A DNA stretch of 64,000 nt from contig NZ_CP016094.1 in assembly GCF_001746835.1 (NCBI RefSeq), positions 4,135,285-4,199,284 of the forward strand. Reading direction: 5' to 3'. Within the stretch, counting starts at the first letter, position 1; every line of letters begins with the position of its first letter. Both the position numbers and the translations under genes were made by a program. Of the stretch, positions 52,880 through 61,407 are shown piece after piece. The notes under the pieces were generated by a model, which saw nothing but the letters and a program-made list of their open reading frames with translations, searched no databases and was not told the origin of the DNA. This stretch comes from Lacunisphaera limnophila (lineage in GTDB: Bacteria > Verrucomicrobiota > Verrucomicrobiia > Opitutales > Opitutaceae).

Positions 52880-54586
52880 TCACAACACCGGCGTGAGCGG
52901 CGTGCCGACCGCCTTGTAAAGCCGCGTGAGGATTTCCTTCGTCGACAGGGCCCCCTCGGCCCCGGGAAACGAGCCCACATCCCGGTGGTGCTCGTAGAAA
53001 TCGGGATGGCCCGGCGCCACCTCGGGCGCCCCGCGCTTGAGCTCGAAACTCGAGGTGTTCTGCACCGGCCAGAGGTCGACCGGGCTCAGCGACATCACGC
53101 CGTCAATCAGCCCGTTCACCGCGTCGAGCCGCAAGGGCAGCCGGCGGCGGGCAATGACCCAGCTGTTCTCCGGCTGCAGGTCGCGGTCGATTTCGTCGCG
53201 GAGCGCGCGCGCGAGGGCCTCGTCCTCCACCAGCAGCCCGGCCTCACAGTTCAGGTTCTCCGAGCGCGGGTCCAGGTTGTAGGAACCGACAAAGGCAAAG
53301 CGGTCGTCCACCACCAGCGACTTGGCGTGCAACGAGAGGAACGGCCGGTCGCCATCGGCGGCGTTCAGCTGCGTCGCCCGGGCGGCCATCCGCTCGTACT
53401 GCGGAAACAACCGCGAGCGGGCCGCCGGCTGCGGCATGAATTCGTGCACTTGCAACCCCAGCTTCTCGATGTAGTCGCCGCGCAGCCGGTAGTTGGCTGA
53501 GTAGGCCGGCAGGTTGTCGGTCGAGGCAAAGCTGTTGGTCGAGACCCGGATCACCAGCCCGGGATTCCGGGTTTGCATCCCCGCGATGAGCCGTTGCGCC
53601 GGGCCGCTGAGCACGAGGTAAGGCGTCTGGATCGTGACGCGCGTGCGCGCCTGCTCCAGCGTGCCGCGCAGTTCGCGGGTGATGCGCGCGGTCGTCGAGA
53701 AGAAGCCCTGGCCCTTGCCCGGCTCGTCCGCGATGAACTTGGCCCGCGCCACCGGCTTCAGCGCCGTCCCAAAGCGCGCCCGGATGAGCCCCGCGTCCCC
53801 GGCCTCCCGCTCCAGCGCCCCAAACAGGCCGCCGAAATCCCAGTCCTCGCGCCGCGGGTAGCGCCGGAAATTCCCCCGGGCCATGACGGCGGCCACGTCC
53901 GTCAGCTCGGCACTGGGCACCGCGTGCCGGTAGTCCCAGAATTCCTGAAACGACTCCGCCGCCGCCCGCGCGGCCGGCCCGACCACCAGCACGTCGCGGT
54001 CACGGTAGTTCAGACCGGTGGCATGGTTGAAGTAGCTGTTCTCGATGTTGCGCCCGCCGGTGACGAGCACGGCATCGTCAAAGAGCATGATCTTGTTATG
54101 CATCCGCTGGTTCACCGCATGGAATGACTTCAGGCCCGCCAGCATGAGCTGCAGCCGCGACGGCTTGATTCGCGCGAAGGCCGGCCGGTAATGCTTGATC
54201 GCAAAGTTCGGATGCACCGTCGCCAGGAATGCCACGGTGTCCGGATCCTGGTCGGAGAACAGGTGGTCGGCGATGATACGGACCTGCACGCCGCGCTTCG
54301 CCGCCTCGATCAGCTCGTACATCAGCAACCGGCCGCACTCGTCGTCGCTCCAGATGAAGGTCTGCACGGCGATGGATGTCTGCGCGTGCCGGATGAGGTG
54401 CACCCGGAGCAAAAGGGCATCGTAACCGCCCTCGAGCAGGGTCACGTGGTTGCCGCGGGTGCGGTCGCCCTTGTCCGCCGCGGCCAGGACCTCGGTCGCG
54501 ATCAGGCCCAACGGCGAGTCCCCCAGCGGCGCCGCGCGCAGCGCAAGCACGGACGACATCAGCAGCAGGACGATAGCCAGGCGCAT
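52880..54586 (-). CDS. Exported phospholipase D-like protein with two HKD motifs
   Basis: 568 residues. A signal peptide or N-terminal anchor is at 1-20 (I-V-L-L-L-M-S-S-V-L-A-L-R-A). HKD motif one is H-N-K-I-M-L-F-D-D near 161-169 and motif two is H-A-K-S-L-V-V-D-D near 415-423, both followed by G-G-R-N and G-S-Y-N. This is the cardiolipin synthase / PLD architecture, with two intact motifs, so phosphatidyl transfer or hydrolysis is expected at the membrane or in the periplasm. Its start is 147 bases from the divergent nucleoside phosphorylase gene. Confidence 0.92.
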   Translation of the reverse strand: MRLAIVLLLMSSVLALRAAPLGDSPLGLIATEVLAAADKGDRTRGNHVTLLEGGYDALLLRVHLIRHAQTSIAVQTFIWSDDECGRLLMYELIEAAKRGVQVRIIADHLFSDQDPDTVAFLATVHPNFAIKHYRPAFARIKPSRLQLMLAGLKSFHAVNQRMHNKIMLFDDAVLVTGGRNIENSYFNHATGLNYRDRDVLVVGPAARAAAESFQEFWDYRHAVPSAELTDVAAVMARGNFRRYPRREDWDFGGLFGALEREAGDAGLIRARFGTALKPVARAKFIADEPGKGQGFFSTTARITRELRGTLEQARTRVTIQTPYLVLSGPAQRLIAGMQTRNPGLVIRVSTNSFASTDNLPAYSANYRLRGDYIEKLGLQVHEFMPQPAARSRLFPQYERMAARATQLNAADGDRPFLSLHAKSLVVDDRFAFVGSYNLDPRSENLNCEAGLLVEDEALARALRDEIDRDLQPENSWVIARRRLPLRLDAVNGLIDGVMSLSPVDLWPVQNTSSFELKRGAPEVAPGHPDFYEHHRDVGSFPGAEGALSTKEILTRLYKAVGTPLTPVL

Positions 54587-54732
54587 GCCCGTGATTGGCG
54601 TGTTTCCCGGCGGCAGGCCAGATTTTCCTGCGCAACCATGGCGAGGTCACCGTGGGTCCCGGCGGAAAGTGGAGCGCGGAGGACCTCGCCCGCGGGCTTG
54701 TGTGTCCTCTGCATTCATCCACACTCCCCGCC

Positions 54733-55566
54733 ATGAACGAGTCCGCCACCCACGCCGAAAATGTCCGCCTCGCCGCCGCGAAGATCACCGCCGCGCTCGG
54801 CGACCTGCGCCCGCGGATCGCCCTCATCCTCGGCTCCGGCCTCGGCGGCCTCGCGCGCCGGGTGGAGAACCCCGTCACCCTCGCTTACCGCGACCTGCCC
54901 GGCTTCCCCGTGCTCACCGTCGCCGGCCACGCCGGTCAGCTCATCGTCGGCACGCTCGGCGGCGTCCCCGTCATTGTGCTGAACGGCCGCAAGCATTTCT
55001 ACGAGACCGCCGACGCCTACCCGCTGAAGACGATGATCCGCGCCGTGCAGGCCGCGGGCGTTGACACCCTCTTCCTCTCCAACGCCGCCGGCAGCCTCCG
55101 GCCGTCCATCGGCGTCAGCGAGCTGATGCTCATCACCGACCACATCAACTTCATGGGGCTCAACCCGCTCGTCGGCCCGAACGACGAGGCCTTCGGTCCG
55201 CGGTTCTTCTCCGTCACCGATGCTTGGGACCCGGGCCTCCGCGCTAAGATCAAGACTGTCGCGCAGGAGACCAACATCACGCTGCATGAGGGCGTCTACG
55301 TCGCTTTCCGTGGCCCGTCGTTCGAAACGCCGGCCGAGATCCGGATGGTGCAGGCCTGGGGCGGCGACGCCGTCGGCATGTCGAGCGTGCCCGACTGCCT
55401 GATCGCCCGCCACTGTGGCCTGAAGGTCGCCGGCATCTCCTGCATCACCAACATGGGCGCCGGCCTGTCAGCGGAAAACCTCACCCACGCCCACACCTTG
55501 GAAAACGCCGGCAAGGGCGCCGCCGCCTTTGAGCGGCTCGTGCTGGCCGCCGTGAAGGTCCTTTGA
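54733..55566 (+). CDS. punA: Purine nucleoside phosphorylase (trimeric type I)
   Basis: 277 residues from ATG 54733. I-A-L-I-L-G-S-G-L-G-G-L near 28, G-H-A-G-Q-L and N-G-R-K-H-F-Y-E for phosphate, N-A-A-G-S-L near 115, Y-V-A-F-R-G-P-S-F-E-T-P-A-E-I-R (ribose/purine Glu), V-G-M-S-S-V-P and I-T-N-M-G-A-G are all conserved. It converts purine nucleosides to ribose 1-phosphate and free base. It precedes a lipoprotein gene by one base, so the two are one transcript. Confidence 0.96.
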   Translation: MNESATHAENVRLAAAKITAALGDLRPRIALILGSGLGGLARRVENPVTLAYRDLPGFPVLTVAGHAGQLIVGTLGGVPVIVLNGRKHFYETADAYPLKTMIRAVQAAGVDTLFLSNAAGSLRPSIGVSELMLITDHINFMGLNPLVGPNDEAFGPRFFSVTDAWDPGLRAKIKTVAQETNITLHEGVYVAFRGPSFETPAEIRMVQAWGGDAVGMSSVPDCLIARHCGLKVAGISCITNMGAGLSAENLTHAHTLENAGKGAAAFERLVLAAVKVL

Positions 55567-55567
55567 C

Positions 55568-56320
55568 GTGCACCGGGCGCTGCCGATCCGTTTCCCCGCC
55601 CTGGCGATCGCGCTTCTGGCCGCCGCGGGCTGTGCCACCCCGGGACCCAATCATCTCTACACGATTTCCTCCGCCCATTCCGGGGTGATCCGGGACACCG
55701 GCCCCGCGGAGACGGTCGAGGTCCCGAGCTTCATCACCGCGGACGAGGTGCTCACGGGCCTCGCCTACGACCCGTACACCGACCACCTCTTCCTGCGCCT
55801 GGCCCCTGGCAATCGCATCCGCGTGATTGATCGCCCCGATCGGAGCATCAAACGGGAATTCACGATCCCCGAACTGGCGTCCATGGGCGGCGGTGATCTG
55901 GCCGTGCGGCCCCGCGACGGACATCTTTTCTTTACCTGCCCGGTGGAGAATTTCGTGATCGAGACGGACCGTTTCGGGAAATTCATCCGGCGGCTCGAAT
56001 TGGAGGGTTCGAACGGATGGACCCTCGCGATCGCCTACGACCCCGTGCGGAACCGGCTGCTGCTGGCGACGAGTGGCGCCTATGCGGCCTTGAGGATTCA
56101 TGATCTGGACGGCAAACTGCTGCGCACGGCGGACTTTCCGTTCCGGCGAACCACCTCCCTCGCTTACGATGCGGACAAAAGGGAACTGCACGCGGCGGTA
56201 CTCGGTGAACCGGGTGTGGTGGTGCTCGACGAGCAAGGTCAGCTGCTGCGAAAGGCCCCCGCCGGTGACCCCTTCGATTTCATCGACCTGGGACAGCGCT
56301 CCTTCGTCCGGGTGTTCTGA
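55568..56320 (+). CDS. Predicted lipoprotein with beta-propeller-like repeats
   Basis: 250 residues, GTG start one base after the phosphorylase stop. A lipobox-like A-A-A-G-C-A lies at about 20 after a hydrophobic core. The remaining sequence shows recurring blade-like units (L-A-Y-D-P-Y-T-D-H-L-F-L-R, L-A-V-R-P-R-D-G-H-L-F-F, I-A-Y-D-P-V-R-N-R-L-L-L, L-A-Y-D-A-D-K-R-E-L). This fits a small propeller such as SdiA-regulated or SMP-30-like proteins, with no catalytic residues identified. Confidence 0.7.
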   Translation: MHRALPIRFPALAIALLAAAGCATPGPNHLYTISSAHSGVIRDTGPAETVEVPSFITADEVLTGLAYDPYTDHLFLRLAPGNRIRVIDRPDRSIKREFTIPELASMGGGDLAVRPRDGHLFFTCPVENFVIETDRFGKFIRRLELEGSNGWTLAIAYDPVRNRLLLATSGAYAALRIHDLDGKLLRTADFPFRRTTSLAYDADKRELHAAVLGEPGVVVLDEQGQLLRKAPAGDPFDFIDLGQRSFVRVF

Positions 56321-56614
56321 TCAATCGACCCAGGAGACCCGCTCGATCTCCCTCGCCAGCGCCACGTCCTTCGCCGTGACCTTGCCGCCGGCATCGTGGG
56401 TGCTCAGCCGGATCGAGACCCGGTTGTAGACATTGCACCAATCCGGGTGGTGATCCAACCCCTCGGCCTCGAAGGCCACGCGGATCATGAACGACATCGC
56501 CTCGCGGAACGTGCCAAATTTGAATTCCTTGGCCAGAGCGTCGCGCTCCAGCTGCCAGCCCGGCAACGCAGCCAGGGCGGTCGTGATCTCTGCCGGGGTG
56601 ATCGGTTGGGCCAT
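56321..56614 (-). CDS. phhB: Pterin-4a-carbinolamine dehydratase
   Basis: 97 residues from ATG 56614. The conserved E-G-L-D-H-H-P-D-W-C-N-V-Y-N-R-V contains the active-site His-His pair and the Trp-Asn motif. It dehydrates carbinolamine pterin in tetrahydrobiopterin recycling, or acts in molybdopterin or folate metabolism in bacteria without phenylalanine hydroxylase. No phhA is nearby. Its stop abuts the convergent lipoprotein stop. Confidence 0.93.
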   Translation of the reverse strand: MAQPITPAEITTALAALPGWQLERDALAKEFKFGTFREAMSFMIRVAFEAEGLDHHPDWCNVYNRVSIRLSTHDAGGKVTAKDVALAREIERVSWVD

Positions 56615-56672
56615 GGGCAAAAAGTGCCCTGCTCCCCAACCGAAGCAAGCCGGGCTGCATGGGGTGTTCCTT

Positions 56673-56703
56673 GTAGGAGCCTGCCGGCCGGCGACCTCAG
56701 GCA
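56673..56703. repeat. REP-like palindrome with overlapping GTAG and GGAG heads
   Basis: GTAGGAGCCTGCCGGCCGG is followed by CGACCTCAGGCAGC; the CCTGCCGGCCGG core can fold with the following bases. It lies between phhB and uppS starts. Confidence 0.45.
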
Positions 56704-56784
56704 GCGCCACACTAAGGGCCCTCCCCCCACCCCTACCTGCGGGCTTGTCAAAAGCGCCGGCCGCTCGCTCAATAACCCTTTCGC

Positions 56785-57543
56785 ATGTCGTCCCCCGTAC
56801 CCGGCAAAATCCCGCAACACGTCGCCATCATCATGGATGGCAACGGCCGGTGGGCGAAATCACGCGGCCTGCCCCGCCTCGAGGGCCACCGCCGCGGGGT
56901 CGAGACGGTCCGGACCGTGGTGGACGCCGCCCGGGCGATCGGCATCCGTTACATCACCCTGTACGCCTTCTCTGTTGAGAACTGGAAACGCCCGCCCGAG
57001 GAGGTCTCCGGCCTCATGGGCCTGCTCGACTACTTCCTTAAGCGCGAGCTCGACAACCTGATCAAGAACCGCGTCCGCCTCCTCACCATCGGCCGCACCA
57101 CCGACCTGCCGGCCAACGTCCAGCGGGAGCTCAACCGCGTCATCGCGGCCACCCAGGACTTCACCGAGTGGACCCTCGTGCTGGCCCTCAACTACGGCGC
57201 GCGCACCGAGGTCGCCGACGCCGCCCGCGACTACGCGGCCGCCGTCTCGGCCGGCCGGGAAAACCTCGCCGACGCCTCTTGGGAGAACTTCAGCCGCTAC
57301 CTCTACACCGGCGCCGCCGCCATCCCCGAGCCCGACCTCCTCATCCGCACCTCGGGCGAGCAGCGCGTCAGCAATTTCCTGCTCCTGCAGTGTGCCTACT
57401 CGGAGATGGTCTTCACCCCCGTCGCCTGGCCCGACTTCGGCCACGCCGACCTGCAGGCCGCCGTCGATGAATACGGCCGCCGCGAGCGCCGCTACGGCGC
57501 GACGACCGAACAGCTGGCCGCCGCCCAGAAAAGTCACCTGTGA
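56785..57543 (+). CDS. uppS: Undecaprenyl diphosphate synthase
   Basis: 252 residues. H-V-A-I-I-M-D-G-N-G-R-W-A-K-S-R-G near the start has the catalytic Asp. G-H-R-R-G-V-E-T, Y-A-F-S-V-E-N-W-K-R-P near 60-70 and I-R-T-S-G-E-Q-R-V-S-N-F-L-L-L-Q near the end are the family regions. It makes the C55 lipid carrier for peptidoglycan and other glycans. First of a run uppS, cdsA, dxr, rseP, ispG. Confidence 0.97.
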   Translation: MSSPVPGKIPQHVAIIMDGNGRWAKSRGLPRLEGHRRGVETVRTVVDAARAIGIRYITLYAFSVENWKRPPEEVSGLMGLLDYFLKRELDNLIKNRVRLLTIGRTTDLPANVQRELNRVIAATQDFTEWTLVLALNYGARTEVADAARDYAAAVSAGRENLADASWENFSRYLYTGAAAIPEPDLLIRTSGEQRVSNFLLLQCAYSEMVFTPVAWPDFGHADLQAAVDEYGRRERRYGATTEQLAAAQKSHL

Positions 57544-57563
57544 TCAGGATCACGTAATCCCGA

Positions 57564-57612
57564 GAGCCCAGACCCTGGACCCGAAATCCCCGCCCTCGTC
57601 CCCCACCCCCTC
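57564..57612. repeat. Tract of seven degenerate CCC-centred heptamers before cdsA
   Basis: Units such as GAGCCCA then GACCCTG continue in register to the cdsA start, each with CCC or a close variant in the middle. The tract is the whole intergenic gap upstream of ATG 57615. Confidence 0.5.
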
Positions 57613-57614
57613 CC

Positions 57615-58457
57615 ATGCTCTCCCGCCTCCTCAGCACCTTCGTCCTCTGGACCGTCATCCTGGGCAGCCTCTGGTTGTTCGGACCCCACGGCGCGGTCGG
57701 CCTCGTCGTCGTGCTCTCGGGCCTGACCCTGCATGAATTCTACGGTATGGCCGCCAAGCTTGGCGGCCGGCCCTTTCGCTGGATGGGCCAGCTCTTCAGC
57801 CTGCTGATCACGGGCGTCCCCTACGTCCTGGCCTATTTCTACGACGAAGCCTCGATCATCGCGAGTCTGCCCGTCGGCTTCCTCGTCCTGGCCCTCATCG
57901 TCTGCTGCGTCCGCGTGCTCGGCGAGCGCGACCCCACCAGCCGCATCGAGGCCATCACCTCCACCGTGATCGGCCTGCTCTACGTTCCCTTCATGCTCCA
58001 CTTCCTCGTGGCGATCCTGATGCGTGACGGCTACGAGGGCGACAACCTCATCCTCTGTCTTTGGACCGTCGCCGTGTCCAAGTTCTGCGACGTCGGCGCC
58101 CTGCTGAGCGGCCTGGCCTTCGGCAAACACAAGATGGCCCCGCACATCAGCCCGAAGAAAACCTGGGAAGGCGCGGTCGGCGGTGTGCTGATCTCCGCCG
58201 GCATCGGCGCCACCATCGCCTGGTTCGGCTCCGAGCATCTTTCCCCGACGCTCACGCCCCTGGTGGCCGCGCTCCTCGCCGTGCCGATCGCCGTCCTGAC
58301 CATCGTCTCCGACCTCATCGAATCCGCCCTGAAACGGCGCGCCGACACCAAGGACACCGGCGCCCTCATCCCCGGCATTGGCGGCGCCTTCGACCTGACC
58401 GACAGCCTGATCCTCACCGCCCCGCTGGCGTATTTCATGTTCTTGTTCCTCGAGTGA
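57615..58457 (+). CDS. cdsA: Phosphatidate cytidylyltransferase
   Basis: 280 residues with eight or so membrane segments. S-P-K-K-T-W-E-G-A-V-G-G near 178 and S-D-L-I-E-S-A-L-K-R near 233 followed by K-D-T-G-A-L-I-P-G-I-G-G near 248 are the CdsA signature. It forms CDP-diacylglycerol for phospholipid synthesis. Confidence 0.96.
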   Translation: MLSRLLSTFVLWTVILGSLWLFGPHGAVGLVVVLSGLTLHEFYGMAAKLGGRPFRWMGQLFSLLITGVPYVLAYFYDEASIIASLPVGFLVLALIVCCVRVLGERDPTSRIEAITSTVIGLLYVPFMLHFLVAILMRDGYEGDNLILCLWTVAVSKFCDVGALLSGLAFGKHKMAPHISPKKTWEGAVGGVLISAGIGATIAWFGSEHLSPTLTPLVAALLAVPIAVLTIVSDLIESALKRRADTKDTGALIPGIGGAFDLTDSLILTAPLAYFMFLFLE

Positions 58458-58466
58458 GGAACGGAG

Positions 58467-58571
58467 TAGTTAGTATTTGGTAATTAGTACTTAGGGCCTT
58501 TTTGCGTATTCCCTGCTGAGTTTCGCCGCTCGCAGCCCTGTTCCTAAATACTAAATACCAATTACTACCTA
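58467..58571. repeat. Inverted pair of heptamer tracts between cdsA and dxr
   Basis: The left arm has units TAGTTAG then TATTTGG at exact 7-base steps from 58,467 to 58,494. The right arm, 58,544-58,571, is made of units such as CTAAATA and CCAATTA, the reverse-complement type. The arms can pair over a loop of about 50 bases. Confidence 0.65.
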
Positions 58572-58636
58572 CCCCCTACCCGCCCCCTTTCAGACTGGAA
58601 CCCCTGTCGCCCCTCACGCCATAACCTCCCCTTCAC

Positions 58637-59818
58637 ATGGCGACTCCCGGTCCTAAAAAACGCATCGTCCTCCTCGGCGCCACCGGCTCCATCGGCGAGA
58701 GCACGCTGCGCGTGATCGCTGCGCACCGCGACCGGCTGGAACTCGTCGGCATCGCCGCCCAGCGCAACCACGGCCGCCTGGTCGAGATCGCCCGGCAGTT
58801 TGGCGTGCGCCACGTGGGGCTGCACGATCCGGCCGCCCTGGCTGCCGCCCGGTCCGACGCCGCCTTCCCCGCCGGCACCCAATTCCACGGCGGGCTCGAG
58901 GGCCTCAGTGCCCTCGCCACCCTGCCCGAGGCCGACACCATCCTCATCGCCGTTGTCGGCACCGCCGGGCTCCAGCCCGCGCTGGCGGCCATCGCCGCCC
59001 GCAAGACCATCGCCCTCGCCTCCAAGGAAATCCTCGTCATGGCCGGCAAGTTCGTGATGGCCGCCGCCCAGGCCTCGGGCGCGCGCCTGCTTCCGGTCGA
59101 CAGCGAGCACAACGCCGTCTTCCAGTGCCTCGAGGGCCGGCGACCCGACGAGGTCCGCCGCATCGTCCTGACCGCCTCGGGCGGCGCCTTCCGTGACTGG
59201 CCGCAGGAAAAACTCGCCACCGCCACGGTCGCCGACGCCCTCAAGCACCCCAACTGGGCCATGGGCCCGAAGATCACCGTCGATTCCGCCACCCTCGCCA
59301 ACAAGGGCCTCGAGCTCATCGAGGCCCAGTGGCTCTTCGGCCTCCAGCCGGCGCAGTGCCAGGCCGTGCTCCACACCCAGAGCATCGTGCACTGCCTGGC
59401 CGAGTTCACCGACGGCTCCATGCTCGCCCAGCTCTGCCCGCCGTCGATGACCTTCCCCATCCAGCACGCCCTGCTCTGGCCCGACCGCGCCCCCGCCAGC
59501 ACCGAGTCCGCCCTGCCGCTGGAAAAGATCTTCTCCCTCGATTTCCGGCCCGTGGATGAGACCCGCTACCCCTGCCTCCGCCTCGCCCGGGAGGCCATGC
59601 ACGCCGGCGGCACCGCCCCGGCCATCTTCAACGCCGCCAACGAGGTCGCCGTCGCCGCCTTCCTCGCCGGCCGGGTCCCCTTCCTTGCGATTCCCCGGAT
59701 CGTGGAACACACTCTGTCCCGCTTGCCCGCCGTTGAACCCAATTCCCTCGCCGCGGTCCTGAACGTGGACCAGGAAGCCCGTGTCACCGCCACGGCCCAC
59801 CTTTCCGGCGTCCTCTGA
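58637..59818 (+). CDS. dxr: 1-deoxy-D-xylulose 5-phosphate reductoisomerase
   Basis: 393 residues. N-terminal Rossmann motif L-L-G-A-T-G-S-I-G near 12-20 for NADPH. A-S-K-E-I-L-V and D-S-E-H-N-A-V-F-Q (metal-binding Asp and Glu) near 155, A-S-G-G-A-F-R near 183, H-P-N-W-A-M-G-P-K-I-T-V-D-S-A-T near 207 are conserved. First committed step of the MEP isoprenoid pathway; ispG, a later step, is two genes on. Confidence 0.97.
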   Translation: MATPGPKKRIVLLGATGSIGESTLRVIAAHRDRLELVGIAAQRNHGRLVEIARQFGVRHVGLHDPAALAAARSDAAFPAGTQFHGGLEGLSALATLPEADTILIAVVGTAGLQPALAAIAARKTIALASKEILVMAGKFVMAAAQASGARLLPVDSEHNAVFQCLEGRRPDEVRRIVLTASGGAFRDWPQEKLATATVADALKHPNWAMGPKITVDSATLANKGLELIEAQWLFGLQPAQCQAVLHTQSIVHCLAEFTDGSMLAQLCPPSMTFPIQHALLWPDRAPASTESALPLEKIFSLDFRPVDETRYPCLRLAREAMHAGGTAPAIFNAANEVAVAAFLAGRVPFLAIPRIVEHTLSRLPAVEPNSLAAVLNVDQEARVTATAHLSGVL

Positions 59819-59840
59819 CTCCCGTCCTCTGTCCTCCGTC
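59813..59840. repeat. Four heptamers spanning the dxr stop to the rseP start
   Basis: Units CTCTGAC and TCCCGTC begin four exact 7-base steps ending directly at ATG 59841; the dxr stop TGA is inside the first unit. Confidence 0.5.
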
Positions 59841-61268
59841 ATGCCTGATTTCTTTAATTCCCTTTTCAGCAGCGTCTGGGCGATCTTCCTGATCATCCTC
59901 TTCTTCGGCGGCTCGATCTTTGTCCACGAGCTCGGCCACTTCCTCGCGGCGCGCCGCCGCGGGGTGAAGGTCAGCCGGTTCTCCATCGGCTTCGGCCCCG
60001 CCATCTGGAAACGCACCGCGAAGGACGGCGTCGAATACCGCCTCGCGTGGATCCCCCTCGGCGGCTACGTCGCCCTGCCCCAGCTCGCCGACATGGCCGC
60101 GGTCGAGGGCGAGTCCGACATCGACGTCGCGACCCTCCCACCCATCAGCTACGGCACCCGCATGATCGTCTTCGGCGCGGGCGCGTTCTTCAACGTCCTC
60201 TTCGCCTTCGCCCTGGCCACCATTCTTTGGGTCATTGGCCAGCCCACCAGCGAGGACATGGCCACGACCCGTATCGGTTACATCACGGCGACCATGACCA
60301 TGCCCGATGGCTCGACCGTGACGAGCCCCGCCGCCGAGGCCGGTCTCCGCGTCGGCGACGCCATCCGCGCCATCGACGGCACGCAGGTGGCCGACTGGCC
60401 CGAATTGCTCCAGACCCTCGTCACCAGCGCCGGGGTCACGGATGACGGCCGGCGCCGGGCGGTCTTCACCATCGAGCGCGACGGCCAGCTGCTGGACCTG
60501 CCCGTCTACCCGCGGCTCTCCGGCGAGGACAACATCCGCCGCGTCGGCATCCTTGCCGCCTACACCCCCATCGTCGCCGAGGTGCCGGAAAAATCCTACG
60601 CCGCGACCCTCGGCCTGCAGGTGGGCGACCGCCTGCTGGAACTCAACGGCACGCCCTTGCTCAACCTGGTGCCCCTCATGGATGCCATGCAGGCCAAGGA
60701 GCCCAAGGCCGTCGTGCTGAAAATCTCCCGCGCCGGCACCGAGTCCACTATCACCGTGCCCGCTGATCGCGCCAAGGACACCCCGCCGCTTTTCGGCGCG
60801 GCCTATCGCACGACCTTCGGCCTCAAGCACACCAATCCCATCACCCAGATCACCAACCAGGTCGCCATGACCTGGCGCACGCTCTGGAGCCTCCTGCACC
60901 CGCAGTCCGACATCGGCATCTCGAAGCTCAGCGGCCCGATCGGCATCGGCAAGATCTACTGGGACGCCTCCGAGGCCGGCATCCGCTATGTCCTCTGGAT
61001 CGCCATCCTCGTGAACGTGAACCTCGCGATCTTCAACCTCCTGCCCATCCCCGTGCTCGACGGCGGCCACATGCTCTTCGCCACCATCGGCAAACTGCGC
61101 GGCCGGGCCCTGCCGACCAACTTCATCGCGGCCACCCAGAGCGCCTTCATGATCCTGCTGCTCTCCATGATCATTTATGTCAGCGTCTTCGACGTCCGCC
61201 GCATCGCCCGCGACGTGAAGGCGGACCACGCCGCCGAGAAGGCCGCAGAAGAGAAGCCGGCCAAATAG
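59841..61268 (+). CDS. rseP: Site-2 protease RseP
   Basis: 475 residues from ATG 59841. H-E-L-G-H near 30 is the zinc protease motif in the first membrane segment. Two PDZ domains are seen in the middle (A-G-L-R-V-G-D-A-I-R-A-I-D-G near 175-190, L-G-L-Q-V-G-D-R-L-L-E-L-N-G near 255-270). The third zinc ligand is in P-V-L-D-G-G-H near 415. It cleaves membrane anti-sigma factors after a first cut; the membrane anti-sigma candidate at 29,951 is a possible substrate, speculatively. Confidence 0.95.
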   Translation: MPDFFNSLFSSVWAIFLIILFFGGSIFVHELGHFLAARRRGVKVSRFSIGFGPAIWKRTAKDGVEYRLAWIPLGGYVALPQLADMAAVEGESDIDVATLPPISYGTRMIVFGAGAFFNVLFAFALATILWVIGQPTSEDMATTRIGYITATMTMPDGSTVTSPAAEAGLRVGDAIRAIDGTQVADWPELLQTLVTSAGVTDDGRRRAVFTIERDGQLLDLPVYPRLSGEDNIRRVGILAAYTPIVAEVPEKSYAATLGLQVGDRLLELNGTPLLNLVPLMDAMQAKEPKAVVLKISRAGTESTITVPADRAKDTPPLFGAAYRTTFGLKHTNPITQITNQVAMTWRTLWSLLHPQSDIGISKLSGPIGIGKIYWDASEAGIRYVLWIAILVNVNLAIFNLLPIPVLDGGHMLFATIGKLRGRALPTNFIAATQSAFMILLLSMIIYVSVFDVRRIARDVKADHAAEKAAEEKPAK

Positions 61269-61279
61269 GCCGCATTCCT

Positions 61280-61350
61280 GGAGGCGGGGTGCCCTCACCC
61301 CGCGGGGACCAGTATCCGCTGCGAGCGCGGGGTGAGGGCACCCCGCCTCC
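61280..61350. repeat. REPIN-like element with GGAG heads after rseP
   Basis: Left half starts GGAGGCGGGGTGCCCTCACC; the right half ends with its reverse complement, CCCCGCCTCC, about 30 bases on. A second repeat family distinct from the GTAGGGCGGGG type. Confidence 0.7.
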
Positions 61351-61361
61351 ACGTTTTCCAG

Positions 61362-61403
61362 CTCTTGCCACTTGTCCCTTGATCCTTGTTACTTTTCTTC
61401 CTC
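61362..61403. repeat. Heptamer tract with CTTG cores just before ispG
   Basis: Units CTCTTGC then CACTTGT start a run of six 7-base steps, four of them with CTTG at positions 3-6. The tract ends 5 bases before ATG 61408. Confidence 0.55.
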
Positions 61404-61407
61404 CGCC

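Noticed and set aside
59784..61352. 522-codon minus-strand reading frame opposite rseP
   Set aside because: RseP has intact protease and PDZ motifs; the opposite frame is a composition artefact.
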